Shown: piece after piece, positions 25,215 through 34,259 of the stretch | Layout of the letters: each line of letters starts with the position of its first letter | Position numbering within the stretch: position 1 is the first letter of the stretch | Source: Bacteroidales bacterium UBA1410 | GTDB lineage: Bacteria; Bacteroidota; Bacteroidia; Bacteroidales; Dysgonomonadaceae | DNA length: 64,000 nt | Direction of reading: 5' to 3' | Assembly (NCBI GenBank): GCA_002305015.1 | Contig: DBPW01000044.1 | Span: 88,573 to 152,572 of the forward strand | Position numbers and translations under genes: made by a program | The notes under the pieces: generated by a model | What the model was told of the DNA's origin: nothing | Databases searched by the model: none | Seen by the model: the letters and a program-made list of their open reading frames with translations, nothing else

Positions 25215-27356
25215 CTATGCCAGTGCAAAATCCAGTTGTTTGCGTTCCAAATTGGCGCGAACCACTTTAATGGAAATCTGCTGCCCCAATCGGTATTCGC
25301 GTTTGGTACGTCGCCCGATCAACCGATAATTTCTCTCATCCAACTCGTAAAAGTCGTCATCCAATTCGCGGATGGGAATCATCCCTTCGCACTTATTCTC
25401 GTTAATTTCCACATAAAGCCCCCACTCCGTTACGCCGGATATCACCCCATCATACACTTTTCCGACCTTATCCGACATAAATTCCACTTGCTTGTATTTT
25501 ATCGAATCGCGCTCGGCATTTTCGGCCACTTGCTCCATTTTCGAACAATACTTGCATTTTTCCTCCGTTTGTTCCTCATCAACACTGGGAGCCCCTTCGC
25601 TATACCTATCGAGCAGGCGATGCACCATCATATCGGGGTAACGCCGTATGGGCGAAGTAAAATGGGTATAATAATCGAACGCCAAACCATAATGCCCAAC
25701 ATTTTTGGTAGAATAAATGGCTTTTGACATGCTGCGTATGGCAAGGGTTTCCACCAAATCTTCTTCGGGGCGTCCCTGCACTCTATCGAGCAGCGAGTTG
25801 ATGCTTTTGGCTATTTCTGTTTTGGTTCCGGAAGTTTTTATCTTATGACCGAAACGCAGAATAAATGCATTGAAATCTTCCAGCTTATCGATATCGGGAA
25901 CCTCATGCACACGATAAACAAACGTTTTTGCTTTTTTCCCTTTAGGCACTTTCCCGATATGTTCGGCAACGGTACGGTTGGCCAGCAACATAAATTCCTC
26001 AATCAGATGATTGGCCTCCTTCGATTCTTTGAAATATACCCCCAGCGGTTTGCCGTTTTCGTCGAGATTGAATTTCACTTCATAGCGTTCAAAATTGATG
26101 GCACCGTTGGCAAAACGCCGTTCGCGAAGCTGCTTGGCCAGGTTGTTCAGCACAAGAATTTCGGAACTGAAGTCGCCCTTGCCCGTTTCTATTATCGTTT
26201 GAGCATCCTCATACGTCATGCGGCTATCGGACTTAATAATCGTATGCACAATGCGATATTTCAATACTTCGGCCTTATCGTTCATTTCAAAAATCACCGA
26301 ATGACAAAGCTTCTCTTCATTCGGACGAAGCGAACAGATGTAGTTGCTTAACCTCTCCGGAAGCATCGGAACCGTACGGTCAACCAGATAGATGGAAGTT
26401 GCCCGTTGTTCGGCTTCATAGTCAATAAGGTCGCCCGGTTTCACATAATACGTCACATCGGCAATATGCACACCCACCTCCCACCGATTTTCGGAAAGCT
26501 TACGCAACGAGAGCGCATCATCAAAATCCTTCGCATCGGCCGGATCAATGGTTATGGTCACTGCATCGCGAAAATCTTCACGTTTGGCATACTCCTCTTC
26601 CGGTATTGCGTCGGGAAGAGATTCGGCAAATATCTCCACCTCATGCGGATACGTGTAAGGCAAATTATATTGAGCCAAAATGGCGTGCATTTCTGCCGTA
26701 TTTTCGCCGGGTTTACCCAAAATATCGACCACTTTTCCGATGGGATTGTTGGCACGTTCGGGCCATTCCACAATTTCCACTACCACCTTGTCGCCATCTT
26801 TACCTTCGCCGAGAAATTCAAAAGGAATGAAAATATCGTTGGCCAATATCTTACTGTCCATAACCAAAAAAGCATAATGCTTTTTCACTTCGAGTGTTCC
26901 GATGTAACGGGTATCGGAACGCTTCAAAATATCGACAACCACTCCTTCGGTGTCGGCATGTTTGCGCTTTGCCAACAATTGAACCCGCACCCGATCGCCA
27001 TTCATGGCATGTTTGGAATTGCGTTCGCTGACGAAAACGATATTACCGTCGTCATCCGGTACGAAGAAATTTTTACCGTTGCTGCGACGTTCAAAGCGAC
27101 CTTCGAGTATCAACCCTCGATCATTGATTCGGTATTTCCCTCGTGACGTCTCCAAAACCTGGTCTTCGTCACGTAAATTATCGAGAACTTTTATCAACAA
27201 GCGGCGTCCTTCTTCATCCACATGGATGGCGGCAGCAATTTGTTTATAATTATATTCTTTCCCCCTGTTCTGACTTAAAAAATCGACAGCAGCTTGTGCC
27301 AATGCCTTCTTACTCAGTCTTGGTTTTGATTCGGAGGAGGATGTTTTCTTACTCAT
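25215..27356 (-). CDS. rnr: Ribonuclease R
   Basis: 713 residues, 3'-5' hydrolytic exoribonuclease of the RNB family. Domains: N-terminal winged helix (about 12-75), two cold-shock domains (RYRINDRGLILEGRFE, FFVPDDDGNIVFVS and IFIPFEFLG), the RNB catalytic domain with the Asp cluster TIDPADAKDFDDALS and YAIRSMSK/YTHFTSPIRRYPDMMVH, then a C-terminal S1 domain (KVYDGVISGVTEWGLYVEI). Start codon ATG 27356. Monocistronic. Degrades structured RNA; cytosolic. Confidence 0.96.
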   Translation of the reverse strand: MSKKTSSSESKPRLSKKALAQAAVDFLSQNRGKEYNYKQIAAAIHVDEEGRRLLIKVLDNLRDEDQVLETSRGKYRINDRGLILEGRFERRSNGKNFFVPDDDGNIVFVSERNSKHAMNGDRVRVQLLAKRKHADTEGVVVDILKRSDTRYIGTLEVKKHYAFLVMDSKILANDIFIPFEFLGEGKDGDKVVVEIVEWPERANNPIGKVVDILGKPGENTAEMHAILAQYNLPYTYPHEVEIFAESLPDAIPEEEYAKREDFRDAVTITIDPADAKDFDDALSLRKLSENRWEVGVHIADVTYYVKPGDLIDYEAEQRATSIYLVDRTVPMLPERLSNYICSLRPNEEKLCHSVIFEMNDKAEVLKYRIVHTIIKSDSRMTYEDAQTIIETGKGDFSSEILVLNNLAKQLRERRFANGAINFERYEVKFNLDENGKPLGVYFKESKEANHLIEEFMLLANRTVAEHIGKVPKGKKAKTFVYRVHEVPDIDKLEDFNAFILRFGHKIKTSGTKTEIAKSINSLLDRVQGRPEEDLVETLAIRSMSKAIYSTKNVGHYGLAFDYYTHFTSPIRRYPDMMVHRLLDRYSEGAPSVDEEQTEEKCKYCSKMEQVAENAERDSIKYKQVEFMSDKVGKVYDGVISGVTEWGLYVEINENKCEGMIPIRELDDDFYELDERNYRLIGRRTKREYRLGQQISIKVVRANLERKQLDFALA

Positions 27357-27408
27357 TATTTTTTTATTACGTTTTTCTAAATAAGATTAAAATCAATTTT
27401 ATTCATTA

Positions 27409-27416
27409 CAAATTTA
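27409..27416 (-). promoter_or_regulatory. rnr promoter, -7 element
   Basis: Minus-strand TAAATTTG, full TAnnTTTG match, 52 bp before the rnr ATG. Confidence 0.6.
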
Positions 27417-27547
27417 CATGATAATTTTCAATTTACACACTGCCACACAAAAAAATCGATCAAACAACAGAGGCATCAGCCAAGCCGATTTCGGAAAAAC
27501 CAATCAGAAAAGTAAACGCCACCAAGCCGAATTACAAAAATTTTTTG

Positions 27548-27555
27548 CACCTTTG
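27548..27555 (+). promoter_or_regulatory. Likely beta-mannosidase promoter, -7 element
   Basis: CACCTTTG, one mismatch from TAnnTTTG (C for T at the first position), 37 bp before the ATG at 27593. Confidence 0.45.
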
Positions 27556-27592
27556 TGAAAGTTAACAGGATAAATTCACAAAAAAATGTCTT

Positions 27593-30148
27593 ATGAGAAA
27601 AATTGCTCTTCTTTTTAGTCTGCTTTTATCGACTTTAACGTTTGCTCAACAACCTGTTGTAATAGAACTTAACACAGGGTGGCAATTCACGCAAACCGGC
27701 AAGGACGAATGGCGCAAGGCTGAAATACCGGGATCGGTTCAACGAGATTTGATTCGCCACAACGTGCTCCCCGATCCTTATTACGGAACCAACGAAACCC
27801 AAGTGCAATGGCCGGAAAGCGAAGACTGGGATTTCAAGAAAACGTTCACGGTTACCGAAGACCAATTGAAACACGACGATGCCGTGCTCTTTTTTGAAGG
27901 GTTGGATACTCATGCCGATGTTTTTCTCAACGGTGCAAAAATACTGCATGCTCAAAACATGTTTATCGGATACCAAGTGCCCGTGAAGAACATCTTGCGA
28001 AAAGGAGAAAATCAACTTTACATCCGGTTTTACTCTCCCATCACCCATATGGAACCTGCCCGTTTGACTAACGGATACGAATATCCTGCCGACAACGACC
28101 ACAGCGATAAAAAAATGAGTGTCTACTCGCGCAAAGCTCCCTACCATTTTGGGTGGGACTGGGGTATGCGGTTGGTACAGATGGGCATCTGGAAACCGGT
28201 TTCGCTCCTGTTCTACAACAAAGCAAGGATTGACGACTACTACGTGAAACAAACCTCTGTCACGGCACAAAAGGCCGACATAGACAATCAGATTGAGGTT
28301 TTTTCGGTAACAAAAGAACCCCTCAAAGCACGGGTAGTGATTGAATACGGACTGAAAGACCGGGAGAAAAAAACCATCAGCAGAGATATTGACCTCGTGC
28401 CGGGGAAAAACCACATCAGCATACCGCTGGAGATTGTAAATCCCGAACGGTGGATGCCAGCCGGATGGGGACAACAACACCTCTATAATTTTACGGCAAA
28501 AATTATTCATAACGATCAAACCATCGCCGAAAAAACGGAACAAATCGGTTTGCGCAAAATACGACTGGTTTACGAACCTGACGAATACGGTAAGAAATTT
28601 TATTTCGAAGTAAACGATATTCCCCTGTTTGCCAAAGGAGCAAATTACATTCCGGGGGAAATCATGATTTCGCAGCAAGACAACGCTTTTTACGATCGCC
28701 TTTTCGAAAATGTTACCACCGCCAACATGAACTTTCTGCGCGTATGGGGTGGCGGAATCTACGAAAACGACTATTTCTACCGCCTGGCCGACGAAAAGGG
28801 CATCTTAATCTGGCAGGATTTTATTTTCGGCTGCACCCCTTATCCCTCGGACGATGCTTTTCTGGCAAACGTAAAAGATGAAACGATCTACAACATCAAG
28901 CGACTGCGCAATCATGCCTCACTGGCGCTCTGGTGCGGGAACAACGAAGTTGACGAAGGGCTCGATCATTGGGGATGGGATAAAAAATATCCTCCGGAGA
29001 TCATGAAAAGCTGGCGCAAAGGATACAACAAAACGTTCCGCAAGATGATCCCTCGTTTGGTAAGCCAATACGACGGCACACGCGGATATATTCAAAGCTC
29101 GCCCGACACCTCAAACTGGGGGAATCCCGAAACCCTGAAATACGGCGACGCCCACTACTGGGGTTTGTGGCACGGACGCGAACCTTTTGAAATATTGAAC
29201 GAACGCATACCGCGCTTCATGAGCGAATTCGGGTTCCAAGCATTTCCCGAAATGAAAACCATCCGAACTTTTGCTTCCGAAAACGATTTGGACATCAATT
29301 CCGAGGTAATGAAAATCCACCAAAAAAGCGGCATCGGCAACGAGGTCATCAAGACCTATATGGACATGTACTATCATGCCCCGAAAAATTTCGAGGATTT
29401 CGTTTACGTAGGCCTCGTCATGCAAGGAAACGGCATGAGGGAAGGGATAGAGGCTCATCGGCGCAATCAACCCTATTGCATGGGGACGCTTTACTGGCAA
29501 TTGAACGACGATTGGCCTGTGGTTTCGTGGTCGAGTATCGATTACTACAACAACTGGAAGGCACAACACTACAAAGTTCGCGATGTTTTTGCTCCCATTG
29601 CATTGGGTTCAGAAATAAAAGACAACCAATTAAGTTATTTCGTCATGTCGGATAAACTCGAAGAAGTAAACCCGCTGCAGCTTCATGTGCAGGTTATCGA
29701 TTTTACAGGTAAAAAACTGAAAACGTTCAACGAAACGGTATCGGCAAAGCCCAACACATCGAGTAAGGTGAAAAGCTATGCTGTTTCCGACCTGGTAACG
29801 GAAGAGCAAAAACACAACTGCGTGATTCATGCTTGGTTGAGCGATAAAAACGGCAAAGTGATTTCCGAGAAAAATAATTATTTCTACTGGCCAAACAAAC
29901 TGAATCTCCCCGCACCCACCATCAAACAAAAGGTTGCATATGCCGACGGTAAATACACGGTCACGCTGTGGAGCAACTATCTGGCAAAGGATGTGTTTGT
30001 GGAAATACCCGTTCAAGGGGCCAAATTCACCGACAACTTTTTCGACCTCCTGCCGGGAGAAAAAAAGACCGTTGTCATTACCTCACCTCAACTGAAAGCT
30101 TCGGAAAGAACGCCAATCACGCTTAAGCACATCAGGGAAACCTACTAA
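27593..30148 (+). CDS. Secreted GH2 beta-mannosidase
   Basis: 851 residues. Signal peptide cleaved after about residue 18 (LTFAQ|QP), so probably periplasmic. Domains: N-terminal jelly-roll sugar-binding domain (WRKAEIPGSVQRDL, FEGLDTHADVFLNG), the beta-mannosidase signature APYHFGWDWG, an Ig-like domain, then the TIM barrel with acid/base Glu452 in CGNNEVDEG and nucleophile Glu545 in MSEFGFQAFP. C-terminal beta domains follow. Removes terminal beta-mannose from mannan or N-glycan fragments. Its stop overlaps by 4 bp the stop of the convergent transporter gene. Confidence 0.95.
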   Translation: MRKIALLFSLLLSTLTFAQQPVVIELNTGWQFTQTGKDEWRKAEIPGSVQRDLIRHNVLPDPYYGTNETQVQWPESEDWDFKKTFTVTEDQLKHDDAVLFFEGLDTHADVFLNGAKILHAQNMFIGYQVPVKNILRKGENQLYIRFYSPITHMEPARLTNGYEYPADNDHSDKKMSVYSRKAPYHFGWDWGMRLVQMGIWKPVSLLFYNKARIDDYYVKQTSVTAQKADIDNQIEVFSVTKEPLKARVVIEYGLKDREKKTISRDIDLVPGKNHISIPLEIVNPERWMPAGWGQQHLYNFTAKIIHNDQTIAEKTEQIGLRKIRLVYEPDEYGKKFYFEVNDIPLFAKGANYIPGEIMISQQDNAFYDRLFENVTTANMNFLRVWGGGIYENDYFYRLADEKGILIWQDFIFGCTPYPSDDAFLANVKDETIYNIKRLRNHASLALWCGNNEVDEGLDHWGWDKKYPPEIMKSWRKGYNKTFRKMIPRLVSQYDGTRGYIQSSPDTSNWGNPETLKYGDAHYWGLWHGREPFEILNERIPRFMSEFGFQAFPEMKTIRTFASENDLDINSEVMKIHQKSGIGNEVIKTYMDMYYHAPKNFEDFVYVGLVMQGNGMREGIEAHRRNQPYCMGTLYWQLNDDWPVVSWSSIDYYNNWKAQHYKVRDVFAPIALGSEIKDNQLSYFVMSDKLEEVNPLQLHVQVIDFTGKKLKTFNETVSAKPNTSSKVKSYAVSDLVTEEQKHNCVIHAWLSDKNGKVISEKNNYFYWPNKLNLPAPTIKQKVAYADGKYTVTLWSNYLAKDVFVEIPVQGAKFTDNFFDLLPGEKKTVVITSPQLKASERTPITLKHIRETY

Positions 30149-31062
30149 GACGACGATGAGGCTGCTTTTTCCTCTTGATGTTTTTTAAGCCAGATCTGGT
30201 ATGAATTTACCAGATTCTGCCACAACACATACAAGCCCGGTCCCAACGAAGCCAACGGATGGAGATAAGTCTGGGTAAGCCATATGGCCAGAATGGTATT
30301 TTTCTGCCCCAGACTTTGTCCTCCGGCAACGGCTCGTCCGAAAGCAGCGCCGATTTTCCTTCCCGCAACAAATTGCAAGAGGCAGATAATCAACGAAGCA
30401 AGCGCAATAAAAATCTCCAGGGTATAGCTTCCGGTGTTCTGTTCCACTACAAACCGTGTAACGCCGGCTATGACAATGGTAATGGCTATAGCCCACAAAT
30501 AAAACGAAACGATTTGTGCCGACTGCACTTTTTTATATGCCTTGTGGGACACCTTCCGAAGAAGCAACGCACAGACGAATGGCAAAATAAGCACCGGCAT
30601 TACTTTTTTGAAAATATACCAGAAAGAGACCGCAAACGATACTTCACTACCGGTATGACCCACTACCGACAAAAACAAGGGGGCAATAAATGCCACCAAC
30701 AAATTGCTGATCATGGAATAAGCAGCTACGGCAGAGATACTTCCACCCAATAAGCCGGCAACCACAGGAGCCGATGTGGCAGTGGGAGCCAATACGCAAA
30801 TCATGGCCGACTGTGCCAGTATTTCGTTCAATGGACGAAGCAACAGATACACGGCAGCACTGCCGACATATTGAATGCCCAACAAAATGTAATGAAATTT
30901 GGTCAGCCGAATATCATGCCACGACACTCGCGTATAAGTAATGAACAACATTGTCGAGAGCAAGAACGGTGTGAGTGGCGACAAAACGGACAAAGGCCGG
31001 TAGAACCCTATCCCGATAACCATAGCAATAAGAAGAAGATATTTATCCAAAAACCGTTTCAC
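30145..31062 (-). CDS. Bile acid:sodium symporter (BASS) family transporter
   Basis: 305 residues with about ten hydrophobic helices. The conserved regions of the BASS fold are visible: APTATSAPVVAGLLGG, corresponding to the TM4 crossover, and GQSLGQKNTILAIWLTQTYL, corresponding to the TM9 crossover motif. These build the sodium/substrate site. The substrate could be an organic anion such as a keto acid or bile acid; the sequence does not say. It is convergent with the beta-mannosidase gene and overlaps it by 4 bp at the stop codons. The C-terminus is short and Ser-rich. No clear promoter. Confidence 0.85.
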   Translation of the reverse strand: MKRFLDKYLLLIAMVIGIGFYRPLSVLSPLTPFLLSTMLFITYTRVSWHDIRLTKFHYILLGIQYVGSAAVYLLLRPLNEILAQSAMICVLAPTATSAPVVAGLLGGSISAVAAYSMISNLLVAFIAPLFLSVVGHTGSEVSFAVSFWYIFKKVMPVLILPFVCALLLRKVSHKAYKKVQSAQIVSFYLWAIAITIVIAGVTRFVVEQNTGSYTLEIFIALASLIICLLQFVAGRKIGAAFGRAVAGGQSLGQKNTILAIWLTQTYLHPLASLGPGLYVLWQNLVNSYQIWLKKHQEEKAASSSS

Positions 31063-31090
31063 AACAGATTCGTTTTAAAATGTATACTGA

Positions 31091-31155
31091 GAGCTTTAAA
31101 ATACGTAATGGGTTTTAATACTTAAAGAGCTTAAAGGTGTAATGAGCTTTAAAAT
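31091..31155. repeat. Short direct repeat upstream of the transporter gene
   Basis: GAGCTTTAAAAT occurs at 31091-31102 and 31144-31155, with a related AGAGCTTAAAG between them, in the gap between the transporter start and the esterase stop. No function is evident; it could be a decayed tandem duplication. Confidence 0.5.
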
Positions 31156-31194
31156 GCCTAAAGAAAATAATGCGGTGCCGAAATAGCCAACACA

Positions 31195-32121
31195 TTAATT
31201 GTAGTAGTTTTTAGGAGTAACCGTTTTTCCCGAACGTCGCAACTTATCTTTAAAACGGACATCGACCAACCACTGCTTGCGATCGAACACAAAATCGACG
31301 ATAAATTGTTCGATTTCAGGCAAAAACTCCTTCATCGGATAACCGGCCACTTCGTGTCCCATCCCTTCCATACTGTAAAACAGGTAGGGATAGCCTTTTT
31401 CTCTGAAACGCGCTGCCAACGAAAAAGAACCGAACATACCGAGACGAAAAAAACGCGTTTTATCGAAAGGTACCAATTTATCGGCACTTCCGTGAAAGAA
31501 AAGCGTTGGTGCAGGAGCCCGGGTATATGAAGGAACACCTTCGGTGCTGAAGATTCCGCCGGCAAACGAAATGACGCCGGCATAATGAAATTTTTCGGGC
31601 AACACATCGGCCGAAGGTTTATGGTCGCGTTCTTCATAATCGGCCTGCAACACCGTGATGGCACCGGCACTCGAACCACTAATGATGATGCGGGTAGAAT
31701 CGATATTCAACTCCTGTGCATTTCGCAACACATAATCGGTTGCGCTATACAAGTCGGACACAGCCATAGCGATGGCATTGCGCAGCGGTTGGGTATTGAA
31801 GATCCCAGGCGCCGAAGCATCCTTCATTCCCAATCGGTAGTCGATGGAAACCACAACAAACCCCCTTTCTGCAAAATACGTAAAATAATCGGTATACTCG
31901 GCGGCGTCACGCGATCCCTCCTTAAACCCACCTCCAAAAACAAACATGAGACAGGGTTGTTCCATCTTCGTTTCAGAAGGAAGGGTATAAATATCCATTT
32001 TCAGCTCCTGCCCGTCTTTCACGGCATATACCCGCGTATCTTTCGCCGGTTTTGCCGCAAAAAGCACTATCGGGAGCAAGACAGCCGAAAAAAATACCAA
32101 CAACCTTTTGTGCATCGTCAT
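31195..32121 (-). CDS. Secreted alpha/beta-hydrolase (carboxylesterase-like)
   Basis: 308 residues with a signal peptide (LPIVLFAAKPAK). The oxyanion segment is FVFGGGFKEG where the hormone-sensitive-lipase/BD-FAE group usually has HGGG; the first His is Phe here. The nucleophile elbow is IISGSSAGAIT, the acid is in FFHGSADKLVPFD and the catalytic His in MEGMGHEVAGYP. Probably a periplasmic esterase, perhaps removing acetyl or feruloyl groups from glycans. It starts 3 bp after gmk, so it is the last gene of yicC-gmk-esterase, an unusual companion for housekeeping genes. Confidence 0.82.
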   Translation of the reverse strand: MTMHKRLLVFFSAVLLPIVLFAAKPAKDTRVYAVKDGQELKMDIYTLPSETKMEQPCLMFVFGGGFKEGSRDAAEYTDYFTYFAERGFVVVSIDYRLGMKDASAPGIFNTQPLRNAIAMAVSDLYSATDYVLRNAQELNIDSTRIIISGSSAGAITVLQADYEERDHKPSADVLPEKFHYAGVISFAGGIFSTEGVPSYTRAPAPTLFFHGSADKLVPFDKTRFFRLGMFGSFSLAARFREKGYPYLFYSMEGMGHEVAGYPMKEFLPEIEQFIVDFVFDRKQWLVDVRFKDKLRRSGKTVTPKNYYN

Positions 32122-32124
32122 CCG

Positions 32125-32691
32125 TTACTTCTCAAGGAATTTTTTCACGATCTCATAGGCTTCATCTTTCGCCCGATCGAAATCATCGTTGAGTATCACC
32201 ACATCAAACCGCGGAGCAAAACTCATTTCATATTTGGCTTTGGCCAAACGCTTTTCGATGGCTTCCGGTGTCTCTGTGCCGCGTTTTTCGAGACGGTTGC
32301 GCAACTCATCTATTGAAGGAGGCATCACAAAAACGCTCAACGCCCGATCGCCATAGATTTTTTTTATGTTCAAGCCACCCTTCACATCCACATCAAAAAT
32401 CACATTTTTACCCTCGGTAAGCAGCCGATCGACCTCACTTTTCAACGTACCGTAAAAGGTATTCTCGTAAACTTCTTCATACTCCAGAAATTCGCCGTTA
32501 GCTATACGCTGCTTAAATTCCTCGGGTGTAAGAAAATAATAATCCACGCCGTTTTGTTCCCCGTCACGCGGAGGCCGACTGGTAGCCGAAATAGAAAATT
32601 CCAGATTCAGGTCTTTTTTTGAAAGCAGATAGCGTACCAATGTTGATTTTCCGGTTCCGGACGGAGCCGACACAATAATTAGTTTCCCCAT
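32125..32691 (-). CDS. gmk: Guanylate kinase
   Basis: 188 residues. ATP:GMP phosphotransferase of nucleotide metabolism. The P-loop is SAPSGTGKSTLV. GMP-binding residues are in SATSRPPRDGEQNGVDYYFL and EYEEVYENTFYGT. The lid and VFDVDVKGGLNIKK are present. Length is close to the family norm. It sits 13 bp after yicC, an arrangement common across bacteria. Confidence 0.96.
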   Translation of the reverse strand: MGKLIIVSAPSGTGKSTLVRYLLSKKDLNLEFSISATSRPPRDGEQNGVDYYFLTPEEFKQRIANGEFLEYEEVYENTFYGTLKSEVDRLLTEGKNVIFDVDVKGGLNIKKIYGDRALSVFVMPPSIDELRNRLEKRGTETPEAIEKRLAKAKYEMSFAPRFDVVILNDDFDRAKDEAYEIVKKFLEK

Positions 32692-32704
32692 AGTTTCGTA
32701 TTTT

Positions 32705-33577
32705 TTACAGCACGTTGAGTACCTGTTCCTTTATTTGTTCCAATTCGTCTTTCATTTGCACCACAAGGCGTTGCATTTCACTGTGATTGGATTTTGAACC
32801 CATCGTATTGATTTCGCGACCGATCTCCTGAGCGATAAATCCCAACTTTCTGCCTTGCGATTGCTCCTTATCGAGCGTTTCGATGAAATAGTTCAAATGG
32901 TTGGCAAGTCGCTCTTTTTCTTCGCTGATATCGAGTTTCTCGATGTAATAGATCAACTCCTGTTCGAAACGGTTTTTATCGTACTCAATGCCTTCCAGAC
33001 TTTTCAACCCTTCATAAAGGCGAAGCTTTACCTTTTCGATACGTTCGGCTTCATAAGGATCTATCATACCCAGCAAACTGCGAATATTTTCAATTTTTTC
33101 CCGCAACACATTGCCCAGCATCTCCCCTTCCTGTTGACGGAAAGCAATGACTTCGTTCACCGCTTCTTCCACAGCCGCCTCAATAGCTGCCCATTCCTCC
33201 TCGCTGATCTCTTCAACGTCTTGCTTCATCACGTCGGGTAAACGAAACAACACGGTAAACCATTCCTTGGGTTCTTCAATCTGCAGTTCGTCGGCAATAT
33301 CTTTTATTTCTTCGTAATATTGAGCCACCACATGATGATCGATTTTTGAAGAAACATCTTTCGTCAATAGTTCCACCGTAATGGTAAGATCAATTTTTCC
33401 ACGTTCGAGTCGACGAGATAAATCGTTGCGCAAAGCAATCTCTCTGTCTTTATATGCTATCGGAAGGCGCACAGACAGGTCGAATTGTTTGCTGTTGAGC
33501 GAGCGAATTTCGACGGTTATTTTTTTGTTTGGGATTTCGGCTGTCGACTTGCCGTATCCGGTCATCGAATATACCAT
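32705..33577 (-). CDS. yicC: YicC/YloC-family endoribonuclease
   Basis: 290 residues, the usual length. The conserved N-terminus is SMTGYGKST followed by EIRSLNSKQFDLSVRLP. The C-terminal DUF1732 half includes GRKLGFIAQEIGREINTMGSKSN, which carries the residues implicated in RNA cleavage. E. coli YicC affects RNA stability. First gene of yicC-gmk-esterase. The ATG at 33577 is accepted; Met5 (SMTGYG) would also fit the family. Confidence 0.93.
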   Translation of the reverse strand: MVYSMTGYGKSTAEIPNKKITVEIRSLNSKQFDLSVRLPIAYKDREIALRNDLSRRLERGKIDLTITVELLTKDVSSKIDHHVVAQYYEEIKDIADELQIEEPKEWFTVLFRLPDVMKQDVEEISEEEWAAIEAAVEEAVNEVIAFRQQEGEMLGNVLREKIENIRSLLGMIDPYEAERIEKVKLRLYEGLKSLEGIEYDKNRFEQELIYYIEKLDISEEKERLANHLNYFIETLDKEQSQGRKLGFIAQEIGREINTMGSKSNHSEMQRLVVQMKDELEQIKEQVLNVL

Positions 33578-33658
33578 TATTTTATAGGCTTAATGAATAA
33601 ATGTCTTACCTTGAATGTAAATGCTAAGGACGCATGATAGAAGCCGCCTCAACACCCA

Positions 33659-33666
33659 CAAAGATA
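33659..33666 (-). promoter_or_regulatory. yicC-gmk-esterase promoter, -7 element
   Basis: Minus-strand TATCTTTG, full TAnnTTTG match, about 80 bp before the yicC ATG. Confidence 0.6.
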
Positions 33667-33859
33667 CGGTATTTTGTGAAATAGACAATAAAAAAGTTTT
33701 TTTAGTAATTGCTCCGATTACTCCTTTCTTTTTCATTATTATTCTTTAATTAAAACAAAAGTAGCCATTAAATAGGTATCTCGCTTGCTTCATGCTTGCA
33801 TCAAGGCAAGGAAAAAAACATCGGATTCCGTTGATTTAAGGCAAAATCAACCTGCGTTT

Positions 33860-33900
33860 TTGGAGCGAAAAATACAAAATCTTGGAGCGGACTTGGAGCG
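33860..33900. repeat. TTGGAGCG repeat cluster in the yicC/thiamine-operon intergenic region
   Basis: TTGGAGCG occurs at 33860-33867, 33882-33889 and 33893-33900, with a looser copy (CTTGGTACGGAG) about 14 bp further on. The surrounding region 33667-34037 has no gene that I can support. Confidence 0.6.
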
Positions 33901-34037
33901 AGGATGGTGCAGCCTTGGTACGGAGATGGTGTAACTCGTTTTTTGACCTTCCGGTTGAATCTACTCTTGAATTTATAAATTGACGCTACACTGCTGAATC
34001 TGTAAATAAAAAATGATGGAAATTTAAAAATTATTCG

Positions 34038-34045
34038 TAGCTTTG
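34038..34045 (+). promoter_or_regulatory. Thiamine operon promoter, -7 element
   Basis: TAGCTTTG, full TAnnTTTG match. Transcription would start near 34051-34053, just before the riboswitch aptamer. Confidence 0.7.
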
Positions 34046-34057
34046 CCTATTCAAATC

Positions 34058-34135
34058 AACAAGGGGTGCCTTATAACAACGGGCTGAGATCATACCCAAT
34101 TCACCTGATCCGGATAATGCCGGCGTAGGGAAAAG
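34058..34135 (+). promoter_or_regulatory. TPP riboswitch (thi-box) aptamer
   Basis: The conserved core of the THI element is plain. GGGGTGCC (34063-34070) is followed by GGGCTGAGATCATACCC, with the invariant CTGAGA pyrimidine-sensing helix. Then come CACCTGATCCGGATAATGCC and GGCGTAGGGAA, the pyrophosphate-sensing side ending in the P1 strand. It precedes a receptor/transporter/pyrophosphokinase gene set, so binding of TPP should shut off thiamine uptake. The mode of control is discussed under the hairpin at 34212-34242. Confidence 0.95.
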
Positions 34136-34211
34136 AGAATAGCTTGCCTCTGCGGCTTTATTTTTCTTCGGTATTTTTCTCTTATTTAATCCCCTTTTTT
34201 GTTTCACAAGT

Positions 34212-34242
34212 GCTATCCGGGAAAAAACAAAACACCGGATGC
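34212..34242 (+). promoter_or_regulatory. Hairpin covering the region just before the receptor start codon (candidate expression platform)
   Basis: GC-T-ATCCGG (34212-34220) pairs with CCGGATGC (34235-34242), with a one-base bulge and a 14 nt A-rich loop, 18 nt before the ATG at 34260. The left arm ATCCGG is identical to ATCCGG inside the aptamer (34108-34113), so CCGGAT could pair with either. Upstream, the GGG of P1 plus AAAGAGAA (34128-34139) could alternatively pair with TTCTCTT (34177-34183) and CCCC, followed by six T (34195-34200). Which structure acts is not decidable by eye. Confidence 0.5.
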
Positions 34243-34259
34243 CAAAAATGGATTGTAAA

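Noticed and set aside
26406..27146. A 246-codon plus-strand frame opposite rnr
   Set aside because: Antisense to the RNase R catalytic region; no family features.
27635..28678. A 347-codon minus-strand frame opposite the beta-mannosidase gene
   Set aside because: The plus strand encodes complete GH2 motifs here, so the reverse frame is a shadow.
30145..30148. Meaningful gene interaction from the 4-bp convergent overlap of the beta-mannosidase and BASS genes
   Set aside because: Stop-codon overlaps of this size are common in convergent pairs and need no special explanation.
31091..31155. Short GAGCTTTAAAAT repeats as a CRISPR-like or regulatory array
   Set aside because: Only two exact copies with irregular spacing and AT-rich content; recorded as a repeat without function.
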